Positions 9,471 through 21,415 are shown, counted from the first letter of the stretch. The stretch: 64,000 nucleotides of DNA from Bos javanicus (GCF_032452875.1 NC_083878.1:55186878-55250877), one strand, 5' to 3'. Numbers and translations are program-made. The notes: generated from the letters alone by a model not told the origin.

Positions 9471-11244
9471 GGAAAGGGTGGCAGAAAGGTGCAGTCTTCA
9501 AAGGACTTGTATTTCATGAGCGAAACCCAGTTCTGGCATTCTCCTGGACACTAAAGACAATGGCAGAGGTATGCCATTTCAGCTAACACCAGTGAGCATC
9601 ATAAATGTAAAATACTGCTTACAGTATACATGCATACATATATACATATATATACACATGCTATCTATATACAAAGTAAATACACCATATACTATATTAT
9701 AGTATACACACATACACATATACACTTTAGCTAAATCAATCTGTGCTTTCCTAGAAGAGTCGTGAGCCTCTTAGGTTGCCAGTGTAGCATTCTTTTAAAA
9801 GCATCATCTTTCTCTCAGGGAATGTGAGTCATTTTATTCAGACATGACAAAATGTGAGGCGAGTGGAGGGGAGGTGACAGGAGAAGTATTGAATCTCAAA
9901 AAATGGCACAAGAGTCTGGTGGGCAAATTTTCTCTTTGAAACAAGTTAGTCATTTGCCTCCCAGGACAACTCACTACAAACAAGAAAATCACTTTGAAAG
10001 AGTTCAGTGTTATGAAATATAGGACTCAAAGCCAGAAATTAAGCTTCATGTAGATCAGTCTGTATTTTCCTTTCTGAGAGAGGAATAGAGAAGGAACAGC
10101 AGTCAGCTGTGAGTGAGGAGCCCCTATCCTTATTGAATCTCTGAGTGACCACAGGGCTTGGGCTTACTTCTTGTAAAAAGAGAATGGTGGTAATAATGCT
10201 TTCTGTTACTCATCAGGGGAGGATTCAAACTGATGCTGTGGGTGAAATTATTTTGAAAGGGCAACACAAATGTAAGATGTATCTGAATAGTCTGTAAATC
10301 ATGAAAGAACTGAGAAACGGGTGTGCTCAGAAGACTGGAAAGAAAACTGATCTGTGACTAAGGAAGGCTGCCGTGTGGGGAAGGGAGTCATGCATTTATG
10401 GAATGCCCACGCTGTGTCAGGGCCATTTCACATCCCCGGCCATATTCAGGACAGTCCTGGGATTTTGGGCACACGTCCAGCTTTCACATGCATAGCAGAA
10501 TAAGAAGAGGAATATAAAATTGGCCCGAGTCACAGACAGGGTATAGCACCCGGTCCTCAGACCCTCTGTAGTGCATCTGGGATTTAGCCCATTTCTGCCA
10601 GTTGCTCATGGTGTGATCTCTGCCAAGTCAGTCTCTTCCTTTGAAAAACTAAGGGATTTCTTAAAACCTAGTAGTTTAAATAGTATCTTCATGATTTGTG
10701 TTAAATCCATAGATTACCCACCCTATAATTTAATGAATATTTTTCTAAATTTAGTAAGAAAACTCTATTACTTCTATAAATGGGAAATCACATGTTAAAA
10801 TACAAAGAAATAGTTTCAACACATGATGAAACACTTGGCTATTTATAGTAAAAGGATGCTGTCTACCACCTCGGCTCCCCATTTTGGGAAACACTGGGCC
10901 AAGCTATCACTAGCTCAGCTCCGGAAAACTGTTCCACTGTGAAGTCATAGAATAGATTCAGTATAGTTACCAGGTACCAGCTACTGCATTGGCCTCTCTA
11001 TTACAGTGCCTTCTTTGTGTTAAAAACTTTTGCTCCATTCTTTCCTTCTTATTTTTCTAAGTCTTCTCAACTCTTAACTTCTAGCCATCTTCAATGCAAA
11101 TTTCAGCAGTCTTTGTACTGAGAATCAATGTAGGCAGAAGCATGTGGTAGGTGTTATCAGGGCTTATAAAATGAATAATGCATGCCAATAATATATGAGT
11201 CAAGAGTCAAGACAGATGAAGTGGTTTAAGAAAAATCTTACAAA
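9471..11244. other. Unique sequence with AT/CA microsatellite-like tract and a weak MIR
   Basis: Positions 9628-9727 are an imperfect (TA)/(CA) tract. Positions 10380-10560 weakly resemble an antisense MIR ('ggaatgcccacgctgtgtcag', with 'gagtcacagacagg' downstream), which I would not assert. The rest is unique. Confidence 0.35.
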
Positions 11245-11466
11245 CAGCTTCTCTCGTGGCTCAGATGGTAAAAGTATCTGCTTGCGATGCAGAAGACCCA
11301 GGTTTGATCCCTGAGTGGGGAAGATCCTCTGGAGAAGGAAATGGCAACCCACTCTAGTACTCTTGCTGGGAAAATCCCATGGATGGAGGAGCCTCGTGGG
11401 CTACAGTCCATGGGATCGCAAAGAGGTGGACATGACCGAGCGACTTCACTTTCACTTTCTTTCACA
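11245..11466 (+). mobile_element. Bov-tA SINE
   Basis: The tRNA head 'cttctctcgtggctcagatg' and B-box-like 'ggtttgatccctgag' are followed by the BovA body, ending 'gaccgagcgacttcactttc'. No clean TSD was read. Confidence 0.9.
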
Positions 11467-11554
11467 CTTACTAGAATACATTTAGCAGAGACACAGTCAG
11501 AGAAAAACAGATACTGAAGGACTGAATAGAATTGAAAGACACCATAGAGGTCAC

Positions 11555-11742
11555 TTTCCTTGGTGACTCAGCCAGTAAAGAATCTGTAAGGCAGGAGAGC
11601 TGGCTTCGATCCCTGGGTTGGGAAGACCCCCTAGAGAAGGGCATGGAAAGCCACTCTAGTATGCTTGCCTGGGAAATCCTATGGACAGAGGAAGCTAGTG
11701 GGCTATAGTCCATGAGGTCACAAGAGTTGGACACGACTTAGC
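11555..11742 (+). mobile_element. Bov-tA SINE with TSD
   Basis: The element runs from 'tttccttggtgactcagcc' to 'gttggacacgacttagc'. It is flanked by accatagagg(t/c)cac at 11541-11554 and 11744-11757, a 14-bp TSD with one mismatch, so it has aged somewhat. Confidence 0.92.
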
Positions 11743-11757
11743 CACCATAGAGGCCAC

Positions 11758-12573
11758 CTAATTCAGAGCCTGCATACCAGTGGCCTAGTGTTTGAATTCA
11801 ACTGGCAAGAATGTTTGGTTCTGCATGCAAATTACTTTTAAAAAGAAATATAAAGGAATACCTCTCCAATTAACCTCAGTCTTCAACCCCCTCTATGCTC
11901 TTACCCCAGGCCTGTTCACTGTTAAATTCTTTACTTGCTCACAAAGATGTCTGAGAGTACATTCTCCAGTGTGCCTCATCCCCAACCTATCAACAAGCAC
12001 TACACAAAAGTAGGGAAACAAGACCCTGTGATGCTAATAACCTTGTTGTTAAAGCAGAGCTGGGGCCAGAATCTTGACTATCAGTGAAGTCCTTACTGAA
12101 TAAGCTATTTACAATGATGCTTTTACAATGGATGACTCAAATTAGGTTCTGAAAGAGATGTCACTGAAGCAAATCTTGAAATAAGAGATACTATTTGAGG
12201 AAGGTTGCAAAGGAAAGAGGCTGAGGAGAGAGGATGGGGAAGGTTGAGAGATGGGGAAGGAGATATATATTATAACTGAGTAAGCGCAAAAGAACAGTGG
12301 GTAGATGAACATGCAGACTCAATCTTGTACATGGACTTAGAAGGTAAGGAAAATCAGGAACATGAAAGATGAGCGAGATCAAAGTACAGAGCCCAAACTC
12401 TACTAAAAGGATTCCAAAGATAATTCAAGAAATATCATGTGCATGCAAAATGATCTGTACTAATATGAAACAAGGCTAGAAAATCTGGGAAGTCAAGAGG
12501 AATAGCAGGAATAGCAGCACCTCAAACACTAATCAAGGTGTCTGTTAGATTTAGAGACAGAGTTATCTTAAAA
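11758..12573. other. Unique sequence, nothing recognised
   Basis: No repeat or exon was recognised. Confidence 0.4.
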
Positions 12574-12581
12574 GTCATGTG

Positions 12582-13102
12582 CACCTGTTTCTGTTTTGTA
12601 AGTAGGCTCATTTACGCCATATTTTACATTTCATATATAAGTGATTTCATATGGTGTCTTTCTTACTTCACTAGGTATAACAATCTCTAACTGCATCCAT
12701 GTTGCTGCAAATGGTATTCTTTCATGCTTTTTTATGGCTAAGTAGTATTTCATTATATATATATATACACACATGCCACATCTTTATCCATTCATCTGTT
12801 GACTCACAGACATAGAGAACAGACTTGTGGTTGCCAAGGGGGACTGGGAGTTTTGAGTTAGTAAATGCAAACTATTACTCTTAGAACAGATAAACAACAA
12901 GGTTCCTACTTGTATAGTACAAGGAACTATATTCAGTATCCTGGGGTAAACCATGATGTAAAAGAACATTTAAAAGGAATGTATAAATGTGTATAACTGA
13001 GCAACTTTGCTGTACAGCAGAAATTAGTACAACACTGTAAATCAACCATACTTTAATTAAATCAAATTAGAAAAAAAAATTCTATTATAAAAAAAAAAAA
13101 AG
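12582..13102 (+). mobile_element. L1 3' end with 5' inversion (twin priming)
   Basis: 12801-13102 is the L1 3' UTR in sense (gactcacagacatagag ... ctgtacagcagaaatt ... poly-A). 12582-12800 is the immediately upstream L1 segment, end of ORF2, but inverted: its reverse complement ends 'acttacaaaacagaaacag', which abuts gactcaca in the uninterrupted element. The short flanking repeat gtcatgtg (12574-12581 and 13103-13110) is the TSD. An (AT)n/(AC)n tract (12755-12774) lies in the inverted part. Confidence 0.88.
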
Positions 13103-13110
13103 GTCATGTG

Positions 13111-14094
13111 AAATACTCTTGTTTTTTCAAGGAGAGACAAGGGCCCCGGAATGGTTGCGTGAATCCTTCAAGTTTATGAGCCTGGGTAAACACAGAGGGA
13201 AACTAGTTGCCTGACTTCTTCACTTCCAGTTTGGTGTGTTTTTCCACTTTGAGTTGGACTGGGTTCAATATGACAAGCAACAAAGAGAAGAACAATGAAA
13301 AAACTGCAGTTTCAGGAAATGGAGTTTACAACTATATTCAATTAGAATTAGAGTAGAAAGTGAAAGGAAGGAGAGGAATTGTCAGTAGTTCTTGCTTCCA
13401 GGTCTTATTTTAAGGCCAAGGCTCCCTTGTGGTTACCAACATCACGATACTTCTTCCTAAATTTAAAATCAAATTTCTTCCTTGCAAAACTCACCGACTT
13501 ACCTTTCCCACCCACCCTACCCATTATGCCTCCTGCATACCTCACCTTGCAAACAAGTCACCTCCTACAAAGCCTCTTGTAACCTCCTGAGCTTGCATAA
13601 GTTCTATTATAATATCAGAGAGTGAAGGCAAAGTCAACCACTAGTCTTAATAAAAAGCAGCTAAGATACATTTCTGAGAACTACAGAGTGATTTTTTTTT
13701 TTCTATCTACCTAGATATGTGTCAACAGCTCGCTTTCTGACTTGTGAAATCACACAGGGTCTCTGTTGCCCAGAATTTATCGAGTTGTTTTAGAAAACAC
13801 CTAATGTCAGCAAAGGGAACTATTTTTATCACTGTATGTTGTTTAGCAGCTCTTGATGGTGATCAAATTTACAGCACCTATAAAAGGCAGGACAACCCAA
13901 GAGGCTGAGCCAAGAACTTTGATTTCTAAAGAACCAAGCATTACACAGCAAAGATTCTAGCTAGTACCTCAGAAAGTAGGAGGAATAGGATGTTATTAAA
14001 CAGAAAAGTAAAGGCCTAAAGATTAGGCATACGGCCAAATGAGCAAGTATTTAAATTATCCTATTAATACTAACCCCTCCTTAGAGTTTAGCAA
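13111..14094. other. Unique sequence with a TATA-like core
   Basis: Unique DNA. A good TATA box match, tataaaagg, sits at 13879-13887, with a near-MEF2 motif (ctatttttat) at 13820-13829. No coding exon was seen downstream, so a promoter is only a possibility. Confidence 0.25.
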
Positions 14095-14235
14095 TCTAGC
14101 AAATATTTATTGAGTGGTTCTGACATACAAGGTTCTATTCTAGATATTAAGAGGATAAACAAAGGTAAGTAAATAAGACTTAGTTCCTTATCTTCAAGAG
14201 CTGCCCAAATAGTGCAACACAGAGAAGTATACATA
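14095..14235 (-). mobile_element. L2 LINE 3' end (antisense), old
   Basis: 'aatatttattgagtggttct' followed by 'ggttctattctagatatta' matches the reversed L2 3' end (the aatatttattgagc / tgttctaggcgct pattern). It is heavily diverged. Confidence 0.55.
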
Positions 14236-15048
14236 AACGATTATAATGTACAGAGGAATATTTTATATATCAGAATGGCCACTGGCACCAGCAATGTGCT
14301 GAAGGTGCCCAGAGGAGCTGGTTCAAGACTGTTTAAGTCTGATGATTATATAAACAAAATTTTACAAATTGTAAGCAATGATGTGGATTAAATCAAATTC
14401 TTTTGACTGAAAATTAATTAAAAAGAAGAGCACCTGAGCCATGTATAATTTTGACATTTTATCTGTAAGTTTAATAATAGGATAACACTTTTAAAATGTG
14501 AAGGCAATTTTCTTGTGAATTGTTGGTTATTCTCAAACATTGAAAGGAAAAGCTGTTATCTTTAACGCCTCTTAAATGTTTCCAGGTTGTGGGCTTTCCC
14601 AGGTAACTAGATGGATGCAGAACCCAAAGCAGTTTTTGCTCTATGGCATTTCCTTTTCTTTGCAGTCTTCTCAGAATTTAGAAATAAACACTCATTCAGT
14701 AACAAAGAGAGAGACAATTGGATCAGAAGATCATGGCTACTTCTTCGGGAAATTGTACTACCTGCAGAAAGTTAGTTTGCACTTGGTTGGCTTTCTTTAG
14801 AATGTACTGGGGCTAGTCAGTCTGTTTGGTTCACCAGGAGTGCACTTGAATTTTTCCCAGTTTTCACTGGAATTGGGTGGAGCTCAGTCAAGGTTTCATC
14901 CTCTGTATGGACTGCCGTTTCTCATACAGGGGAGAGGGGTGTTTCTGAATAGGGGACAGTGATGGGGGTTGTAGCCCATCAAACAGGATTGGGTGTCAAG
15001 ACGCTGAACTGTTTCAGAAAACCCTCTTTGTGGTACCAATTGGATAGC
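14236..15048. other. Unique sequence, nothing recognised
   Basis: No feature was recognised. Confidence 0.4.
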
Positions 15049-15200
15049 TGTTATAATCATTTTTATTTGACGATTTTCATTTTAAGGATGAAGAAACAAA
15101 AATAGAAAGTGCAAGGTATGTGCCCAGTATCATACACAGCTGGCACATAATCAACATGGATACCAAGGTACAGGTGCTAATAACCCCTGCTCCTGGGGAC
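15049..15200 (-). mobile_element. MIR SINE (antisense)
   Basis: 'cattttaaggatgaagaaac' followed by 'gtgcccagtatcatacacagc' is the MIR core read backwards (the 'cattttacagatgaggaaac ... gtcacacagc' pattern). Confidence 0.6.
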
Positions 15201-15263
15201 TTGCTTAAATGTATCTATAAATAGATGGAAAGAAATACTTCTGATGAGGTATTAAAAAGCTAT

Positions 15264-15465
15264 GTGTGTGTATGCATGCTCAGTCGTGCCCAACTCTTTG
15301 TGACTGTAGTCTGCCAGGCTCCTCTGTTCATGGGATTTCCCAGGCAAGAACATTGGAGTTGGTTGCCATTTCCTTCTCCAGGGGATCTTCCCAACAACAG
15401 GGATTATACCCAGGTCTCCCCATTGGCAGTGGGTTGTTTACCACTGCACCACCTGGGAAGCCTCC
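15264..15465 (-). mobile_element. Bov-tA SINE (antisense) with TSD
   Basis: On the minus strand, tRNA head and BovA body are followed by a gcatgcatac end. The 13-bp TSD attaaaa(a/g)gctat lies at 15251-15263 and 15466-15478, with one mismatch. Confidence 0.93.
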
Positions 15466-15734
15466 ATTAAAAGGCTATACTATTTACTAACCTTTCATGA
15501 CTAAAATTAAGATATCAGAACAACCAGGTTGTCAACAGCAATATTCAGGAATCCAGGTATTTGACATCCTTTAAGCCTTAGTTTGCTCACAATTGGGAAC
15601 CACCTTAGGGTTAATGTTTCCCCTTAAAGTATTTGTCTTGGCTAGTTGGAGAAAACTTAATATCTACCAGATATTAAGATATGATATCTATCTATCAGAT
15701 ATCATAGCACATAGCATTAGAATTGGATTATTTC

Positions 15735-15850
15735 TAGATGCTATGTAATCTATTCCCTCAGTAGAAACTGAGTCTCAGAAAAATGACATATTGCCCAAGG
15801 TAACTCGCTGGAGTTAGTACTAGAAGCTCAGCCTACTGACTGTCACAGAG
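15735..15850 (-). mobile_element. MIR SINE fragment (antisense)
   Basis: 'agaaactgagtctcagaaaa', 'attgcccaaggtaactcgct' and 'gtactagaagctcagcc' are the antisense MIR core in order. Confidence 0.6.
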
Positions 15851-16039
15851 AGAAGGAATAGGTTGCCTCTGTACCTTGCATTTGGTCCTCAGCCACAACC
15901 CTGTATCCTGTATGTTAGTTATCCCAATGACACTGCTCTTCCTCAAGTGCCTCCTGGCTTAAAGCATCAAATCTAGGGGACACTTTCCAGGTATGTTCTC
16001 CAAAGCATTCCTATCTTCCTTAAACTCTCGGCTCCACTG

Positions 16040-16205
16040 AATTGCATGGCTCCTTTCCCTCGATTTCTCTCCGAACATTCTGACCACTTTTTCTTATTCT
16101 CTGTCACTGGCCTCTAAAATATTGGTGTTCATTACAGTCTCATACTCAGCCTCTTCTATCTTTCTACATTCACTGTCTTTTTACATACTACCTTGGGAGT
16201 CTCGG
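16040..16205 (+). mobile_element. L2 LINE fragment (reverse-transcriptase region)
   Basis: 'catggctcctttccctcga', then 'ctgtcactggcctctaaaa', then 'attggtgttcattacag' follow the order of the L2 RT region (the segment that encodes 'PQGSVLGP' in intact copies). It is strongly decayed. Confidence 0.45.
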
Positions 16206-16372
16206 CAGTCTCCGTAGCCTTCCACTGTGTGTTGTGTGCTTGTGGTTATTAAAGGGATATCTATAAGCTTGGTGACTCCTGAGCTGCTAGCCTTTTCCTC
16301 CTCTACCTGTTGGATAGTTCCATGTGGTCTCTATAGTCATTCAAGTTTAACACATTTACAGATTTCTTAGAA

Positions 16373-16449
16373 CACATACACACACACACATCCATGCATG
16401 CACACACACTTATAGACAGATACACGGATGGAGAGAGAAAGAGAGAGAT
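16373..16449 (+). repeat. (AC)n and (GA)n microsatellite
   Basis: An imperfect AC dinucleotide tract at 16373-16410 is followed, after a 20-bp gap, by a GA-rich tract at 16432-16448. Confidence 0.9.
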
Positions 16450-16859
16450 CACATCTTGTGATAGCAATGATACAGTTGTAAAAAACTTGTTTGAATCTCA
16501 GGTTAAATACACAGAGACTAAGAAAGATCATGCAAAAAAGAAATAAGGAAGCAAACTGTTCATCTTACATAGTGGGGAAGTGGGGCTGGAACATTGTCCA
16601 ATTACTGCCATGAATAATCAGTTAAATATAAGTTTAAGGAGGCATTTGAAAAATACTAAGGCAACAACCAGTAATGATAGAATCAAGAGGTCTAACTGCA
16701 AATTGCTTCAGAAAAGCACAGAAATACAACACAATACATGGAGTAAAAAGAACAGGAGGAGAACATCAAGGAAACAGAAAAAAACAGACAAGATAAAGAA
16801 AGAGAAGAGATGCAAGATTTAAAGCTATTAATACAGTGATTAGGAAGAATTTTTAATAA

Positions 16860-16965
16860 CAAGGATGCTTATGGCTGTTATATAATAAGTAATGCCTCAT
16901 GAAAAAAGCAGGCTACAAAACTGCATGAACAAATGATCACAAATATGTATAACATGCAAGGATGT
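16860..16965 (+). mobile_element. Old L1M 3' UTR fragment (possible)
   Basis: 'catgaaaaaagcaggctacaa' followed by 'aactgcatgaacaaatgatc' and 'aaatatgtataacatg' resembles the L1M 3' UTR ('gaaaaaagcaagttacaaaa ... tatgtat'). The A-rich 16450-16859 upstream is otherwise unrecognised. Confidence 0.4.
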
Positions 16966-17007
16966 TTACAGGCAGCAGAGTACAGGAGTTAGGAATATGT
17001 ACTGTAT

Positions 17008-17128
17008 GGACTTCCCTGGCAGTCCAGTGGTTAAGATTTTGCATTCCAATGCAGGGGGTGCAGGTTCGATCCCTGGTCAGGGAGCTTAGATCCCACATGA
17101 CTCATGGCCAAAAAAAAACAAAACATAA
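17008..17128 (+). mobile_element. CHR-2-type tRNA-Glu SINE, short form
   Basis: It begins 'ggacttccctggcagtccag', carries the B box in 'caggttcgatccctggtcag', and ends after 'agatcccacatgactcatgg' with an A-rich tail. This is the tRNA head plus a short body, not a functional tRNA gene. Confidence 0.9.
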
Positions 17129-17204
17129 AACAGAAGCAATATCGTAACAAATTCAATAAAGACTTTAAAAAAAAAGGTCCACATCACAAAATATCTTTAA
17201 AAAA

Positions 17205-17460
17205 TCTAAAGAATATGTATTGTAGAATCCACAGATACAGATTTGAATCTGTAATCCATGACTTACGATGTGAATTTGATCCAGCTATCAAGACTACTGT
17301 ATCTCAATTTCCTTTTTTTAAAAAAGACGATAATAATGATACCTACTTAAGAGTCTGTTGGTAAAGATGAAATTAAAATGACTTGCAAGCTTTAGAAAAG
17401 TGCTGGGCACATAGAATGTGCTCAGTCAGTGGTAATGATGATTACATTATTAACTCCTTA
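17205..17460 (+). mobile_element. MIR SINE
   Basis: 'ctcaatttccttttttta', 'gacgataataatgatacctac' and 'gtgctgggcacatagaatgt' are the MIR 3' half in order (cctcagtttcctcatctg ... gtacctacc ... agtgcctggcacatag). Confidence 0.75.
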
Positions 17461-17514
17461 ATAAATAGCATCCTAGTGCTTCTGTCTCATTCCCTAAGGG
17501 CTTCCTTTGCATAG

Positions 17515-17680
17515 CAGTGTGGTGAGATAGCTTGGATAGGAACTAAGGAGGCCCGAATCCTGGCCCTGGATCTGCTAATAACTAGCTCTGCAATCTTGAG
17601 GAATCTATACCCTGTCCAAAGAGGAGCTGGCCTCAATGCTCTTGCAAGCTCTACAAAACTAAACTGTGCTATGATGGAAA
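17515..17680 (+). mobile_element. MIR-family SINE (MIR3-like)
   Basis: 'gaggcccgaatcctggccct', 'ctgctaataactagctctgc' and 'aatcttgagg' are the MIR 5' half. The end 'aagctctacaaaact' with 'tatgatgg' fits a MIR3-like 3' half. Confidence 0.6.
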
Positions 17681-18812
17681 GAGACAAGAGGAAAGAGACA
17701 TGAAATAAGGAGAATCATGACGCTGAACTTGGCCACTAACACATCGTCCCTGGGTTTCAGTTTGTCTTGCCTGACAGGTAGCTTTGTAGAGACAAGAATA
17801 TGCCATATGCCATCGAAATAAAACCCACATCATAACCATTTCTGGCCATGGAGCCACTGATGATGGAGGCGAGGAAGGTGCTGGCGGATCCTCTGTCAAG
17901 ACTCTAATCAGAAAAGACATCCAGGTTCTGCCACCTTCCAGTGCAGTCACAGTGTTCAGCATGGAAAATTACATGAATTTCCTCTTTTATCAGACAATCT
18001 TCCTTTGCCAGTATTATTTCTCCATCAGTAACAATGCTAATGAGAACCAAAGTTCAGGTGCTTTACTCATTAAATGATTTCTTTTTTATAAGTACTGAAA
18101 GAAACCTTGTTGTTTCACTGCATAAACTGGCTGTGATACAGATTTAGTAACTTCTCTTCATTCTAGGCAACAATAGCCTATGTTCTAGAAACATATTCAC
18201 CACCACTGGAAGTGGGAAGAGAGCCAGTCAATTACAACCACCTCCACCAAGAGACATGGCACATCCCCTGGGCAAGTCATCAAGTATCCAACCTGTGGCA
18301 GGTCAGACACACCCTCCAGGGATATAACAGTGCTTGGAAGATGGCAGACAAGAGCTAGGCTACAGAGTGGTTGTATTTGTTTGTTTGTTGATAAATCTGC
18401 CCAAATGGGATGGTCGTGGGATCAAACAAATTTAAGACCACGAGTTTCAAGAAATGAAAGAAGACTGCAAATACTGAGTCAGATGCTACAGGCAAAGCAC
18501 AAAGAATGAGAAACAAATTAGGGGTCAGAACTCCAGAACCTCTTCTACCCAACAAACAAAGAACAGTTCTTAATTTCCTCTGGCAGGAGATCGATGATCA
18601 CATCTGAAACAACAAGAAGAATTTGTGAGCTGTTTCCAAAGCAGATGGAGAGAGGCAGCACTTCAGAATAAGTCTAAAAGTCCATCCATCTTGACAAGAA
18701 CTTACTAACCAACTGAAGGATGAGCCTCTGCTCAGCAGACTGGGTGAAAAAGAGGCTAAGACACAAATGGAGAGTGATCCTCTGAAACAGACATGCTGAG
18801 TACTTAGACAAT
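17681..18812. other. Unique sequence, nothing recognised
   Basis: No repeat or exon was recognised in this 1.1 kb. Confidence 0.4.
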
Positions 18813-19031
18813 TTGTTGTTGTTGTTTAGTCGCAAAGTCATGTCCGACTCTTTTGTGACCCCAGGGACTGTAGCCCGCCAGGCTCCTCTGTTAATGGGAT
18901 TTCCCAGCCAAGAATACTGGAGTGGGTTGCCATGCCCTCCTCCAGGGGATCTTCCCAACCCAGGGACGGAACCCAGGTCTTCTGAATTGGCAGGCAGATT
19001 CTTTACCAGGCAGAGCTACCAGGGAAGTCCA
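18813..19031 (-). mobile_element. Bov-tA SINE (antisense)
   Basis: Complete minus-strand element with a (gtt)n-complement tail at the left and a tRNA head at the right (rc of gagctaccagggaagtcc). Flanks cttagacaat (18803-18812) and gttagtcaat (19032-19041) look like an aged TSD. Confidence 0.9.
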
Positions 19032-19487
19032 AGTTAGTCAATACCTTGAAGAGATGAAGAGTCACAGACATAGCCACAGTTCCCTATATGAAATTAAATC
19101 CTGAAAAACCACCCCCCAAAAAAGAGAAAAAAAAATTAAAAGTGCCAAATTTAAAGGGCTTGTACAATTCTAACAACATGCAGATTGCTCCACTGAAAAA
19201 TTCTAGATTTCAATAACCTGCAGAGTGAGACCACTTGGGATATTTATTCTGAGTTTCTGGTATTCAACCAATATAAGAATCCATTTACTTTTTCTAATTT
19301 TATTTTCCTCCAGACTTCAGCACTGATTAAATCTAGGATACCACCCTATGTAATATGTTACACAGGCTTATGTGTGAGTGTTTGGTACATGCCAAAGAAA
19401 ATTTATTTGTAAGGGATCAGAAAGCTGGACATAAATGACTTAGGAAAGACAGCACAGAGAATTCTCAAATAGAAGAAAGGAATGAGT
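19032..19487. other. Unique, A/T-rich sequence
   Basis: No feature was recognised apart from an A-rich tract near 19110-19140. Confidence 0.4.
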
Positions 19488-19499
19488 AGGGCTTGAGAA

Positions 19500-19725
19500 G
19501 AGCTTCCCAGGTGGTGCTAGCAGTAAAAAACCTGCCTGGCAATGCATGAGACATAAGAGATGAGGGTTTGATCCCTGAATTGGAAAGATCCCCTGGAGGA
19601 GGGCATGGCAACCCACTCCAGTATTCTTCCTGGAGAGTCCCATGGACAGAGGAGTCTAGCAGGCCAAGGTCCATAGGGTTGCAAAGAGTTGGACACGACT
19701 GAAGCGACTCAGCATGCATGCATGC
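19500..19725 (+). mobile_element. Bov-tA SINE with perfect 12-bp TSD
   Basis: The head 'agcttcccaggtggtgctag' is followed by the BovA body and the tail 'gcatgcatgcatgc'. The TSD agggcttgagaa lies at 19488-19499 and 19726-19737, identical in both copies. Confidence 0.95.
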
Positions 19726-20074
19726 AGGGCTTGAGAATCCAGAACTGTATGATTAGAAGGGGATAAGAAAAAACCAAAAGACAATTTGAACTACCTCCCC
19801 AGTCACATAAGGCTGGCTGGTTCAAGGTATGATGCTGGACAGACAAACTGACACACCTTAAGGTGTGGAAGTATGGGACCAGTCCATGATCAGGCAGGTG
19901 GGGGAGGTGCACAGGGGAGAATGATTGATTAGAAGAGGGAAATGATTAGAAAATGGTGGGGCTTGCAGATTTCCAAGAGGCCAAGTCTCCAGCCTCCTCA
20001 TTTAAAGGGCTAAGAAACTGAGACCTAAATATATTGATCAAAATTACTTAGTTATTATGGTTGCTACTGGAAGC

Positions 20075-20290
20075 AGGCTTCCTTGGTGGTTCAGTGGTAA
20101 AGAATCCACCTGCCAATTCAGGAGACATAGGCTTGGTGCCTGGATTGGGAAGTTTCCCTGGAGGAGAAAATGACAACCCACTCCAGTATTCTTGGCTGGG
20201 AAATCCCATGGACAGAGGAGCCTGGTGGCTACAGTCCCTGGGGTGGCAAAGAGTCGGATATGACTGAGCAACTAAACAACAACATCAACG
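20075..20290 (+). mobile_element. Bov-tA SINE
   Basis: 'ggcttccttggtggttcagt' head, 'ccagtattcttggctggg' body and 'gactgagcaactaaacaaca' end with an (aac)n tail. The B-box region has mutated (gcttggtgcctgg). Confidence 0.9.
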
Positions 20291-20384
20291 ACAGGGTGTC
20301 CCAAATTCCCCAGGTTAATGCTCTGGTCTCTACTGAACACACCAGGCACTGGCATCTGCATCTCATTCTCACCCTCCCATTATC

Positions 20385-20615
20385 TGAACTGTCTGAAGCT
20401 TGTAATAGAGTTCTTGACCTTCACCAAGATCTTGAAGCTTTCTCCATCCTTCCCTTGTAATCTGTCCCTGTTTCTACAGGTTTTCCTTCTAACTTGACTA
20501 CTTCTTCTTTTCCATTCCCTCCTCCTCAACCTGCCCCTTCAAATGTGTGTTTTCCAGGCCCAATCCCTGGTCTACTCTTTTCTCTTAATACATATACCAC
20601 ATATAACTTAACATA
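20385..20615 (+). mobile_element. L2 LINE fragment (reverse-transcriptase region)
   Basis: 'gttttccttctaacttgac', 'ttccctcctcctcaacctg', 'aaatgtgtgttttccaggcc' and 'ctggtctactcttttctctt' follow the L2 RT region in order ('GSVLGPLLFSL' coding stretch in intact copies). Confidence 0.5.
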
Positions 20616-21415
20616 TTTTAAAAATCTGTATTTCTTTCTCACAGAGCACAGACTAATTGCATGCCTCAAATCTAAGCAATAGTAGTGGGTATTTATTATG
20701 CTGTCTGGCCTACCTTAAATTTTTTGCTTCCTACATTTATTTCCCTTGGGGTAACTCCTCATTCCACTCATAGATTCACAAGCCTGTAGACAAGTGTCAT
20801 TGTGCCCATAGAATATATGTGTTAGGGGAAGCACACTGATTGAAACCGCCCACCCTGGCCAGGCACCATAGTAACCATTTGCATGAGTTGTTTTTTGACA
20901 GGAGATCCTGATAAGGAATACAGAAGTAATAAGCCACCACCAACTGGAAGAGTTTGGGAAAGGTCGAAAGGACACACTGTATGTCTGTCCACTTCCCAGA
21001 ATCCCTCTCGCTAGCATCCATCTTGGCTGAGCGATGCGTGTGCCACCAGGAAAGACTCTGAGTTAGAATGATTGGCCAAAGACCACCTGGAAACTAATCC
21101 CATCACCATAAAACCTGACATTGCAAGTCACACAGCAGAGCAGTTCTCCTGGGTTCCCTTACCCTACTGCTCTCCACCCAGGTGCCCTTTTCCAAAAAAA
21201 ATCTCTTGCTTTGTCAGCACATGCATCTCCTTGGACAATTCATTTCTGAGTGTTAGACAAGAGCCCAGTTTCGGGCCCTGGAAGGGGTCCACCTTCCTGA
21301 GACATATGTTTTAAATATTTCATGTATTTATTTAATATTTGGTATTTTGATATCTTAAAGAAAATGCTTTAGCTGGGAAGAGACTGCTCCTCCCAGAGCT
21401 AGTTAATTTTTGTGA
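20616..21415. other. Unique sequence, nothing recognised
   Basis: No repeat or exon was recognised. Open frames on the minus strand near 20.7-21.0 kb overlap in two frames and have no recognised domain. Confidence 0.4.

Noticed and set aside
10380..10560. Possible antisense MIR
   Set aside because: Only two short stretches fit the MIR core and the intervening sequence does not, so I mention it under the unique interval rather than calling it.
15680..15706. 10-bp perfect inverted repeat (tatgatatct / agatatcata)
   Set aside because: It lies in an AT-rich tract built from 'atatct' units where such short palindromes arise by chance.
17008..17100. tRNA-like sequence with A and B boxes
   Set aside because: It is the tRNA-Glu-derived head of a CHR-2 SINE. 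The same applies to the heads of all Bov-tA copies; they are not functional tRNA genes.
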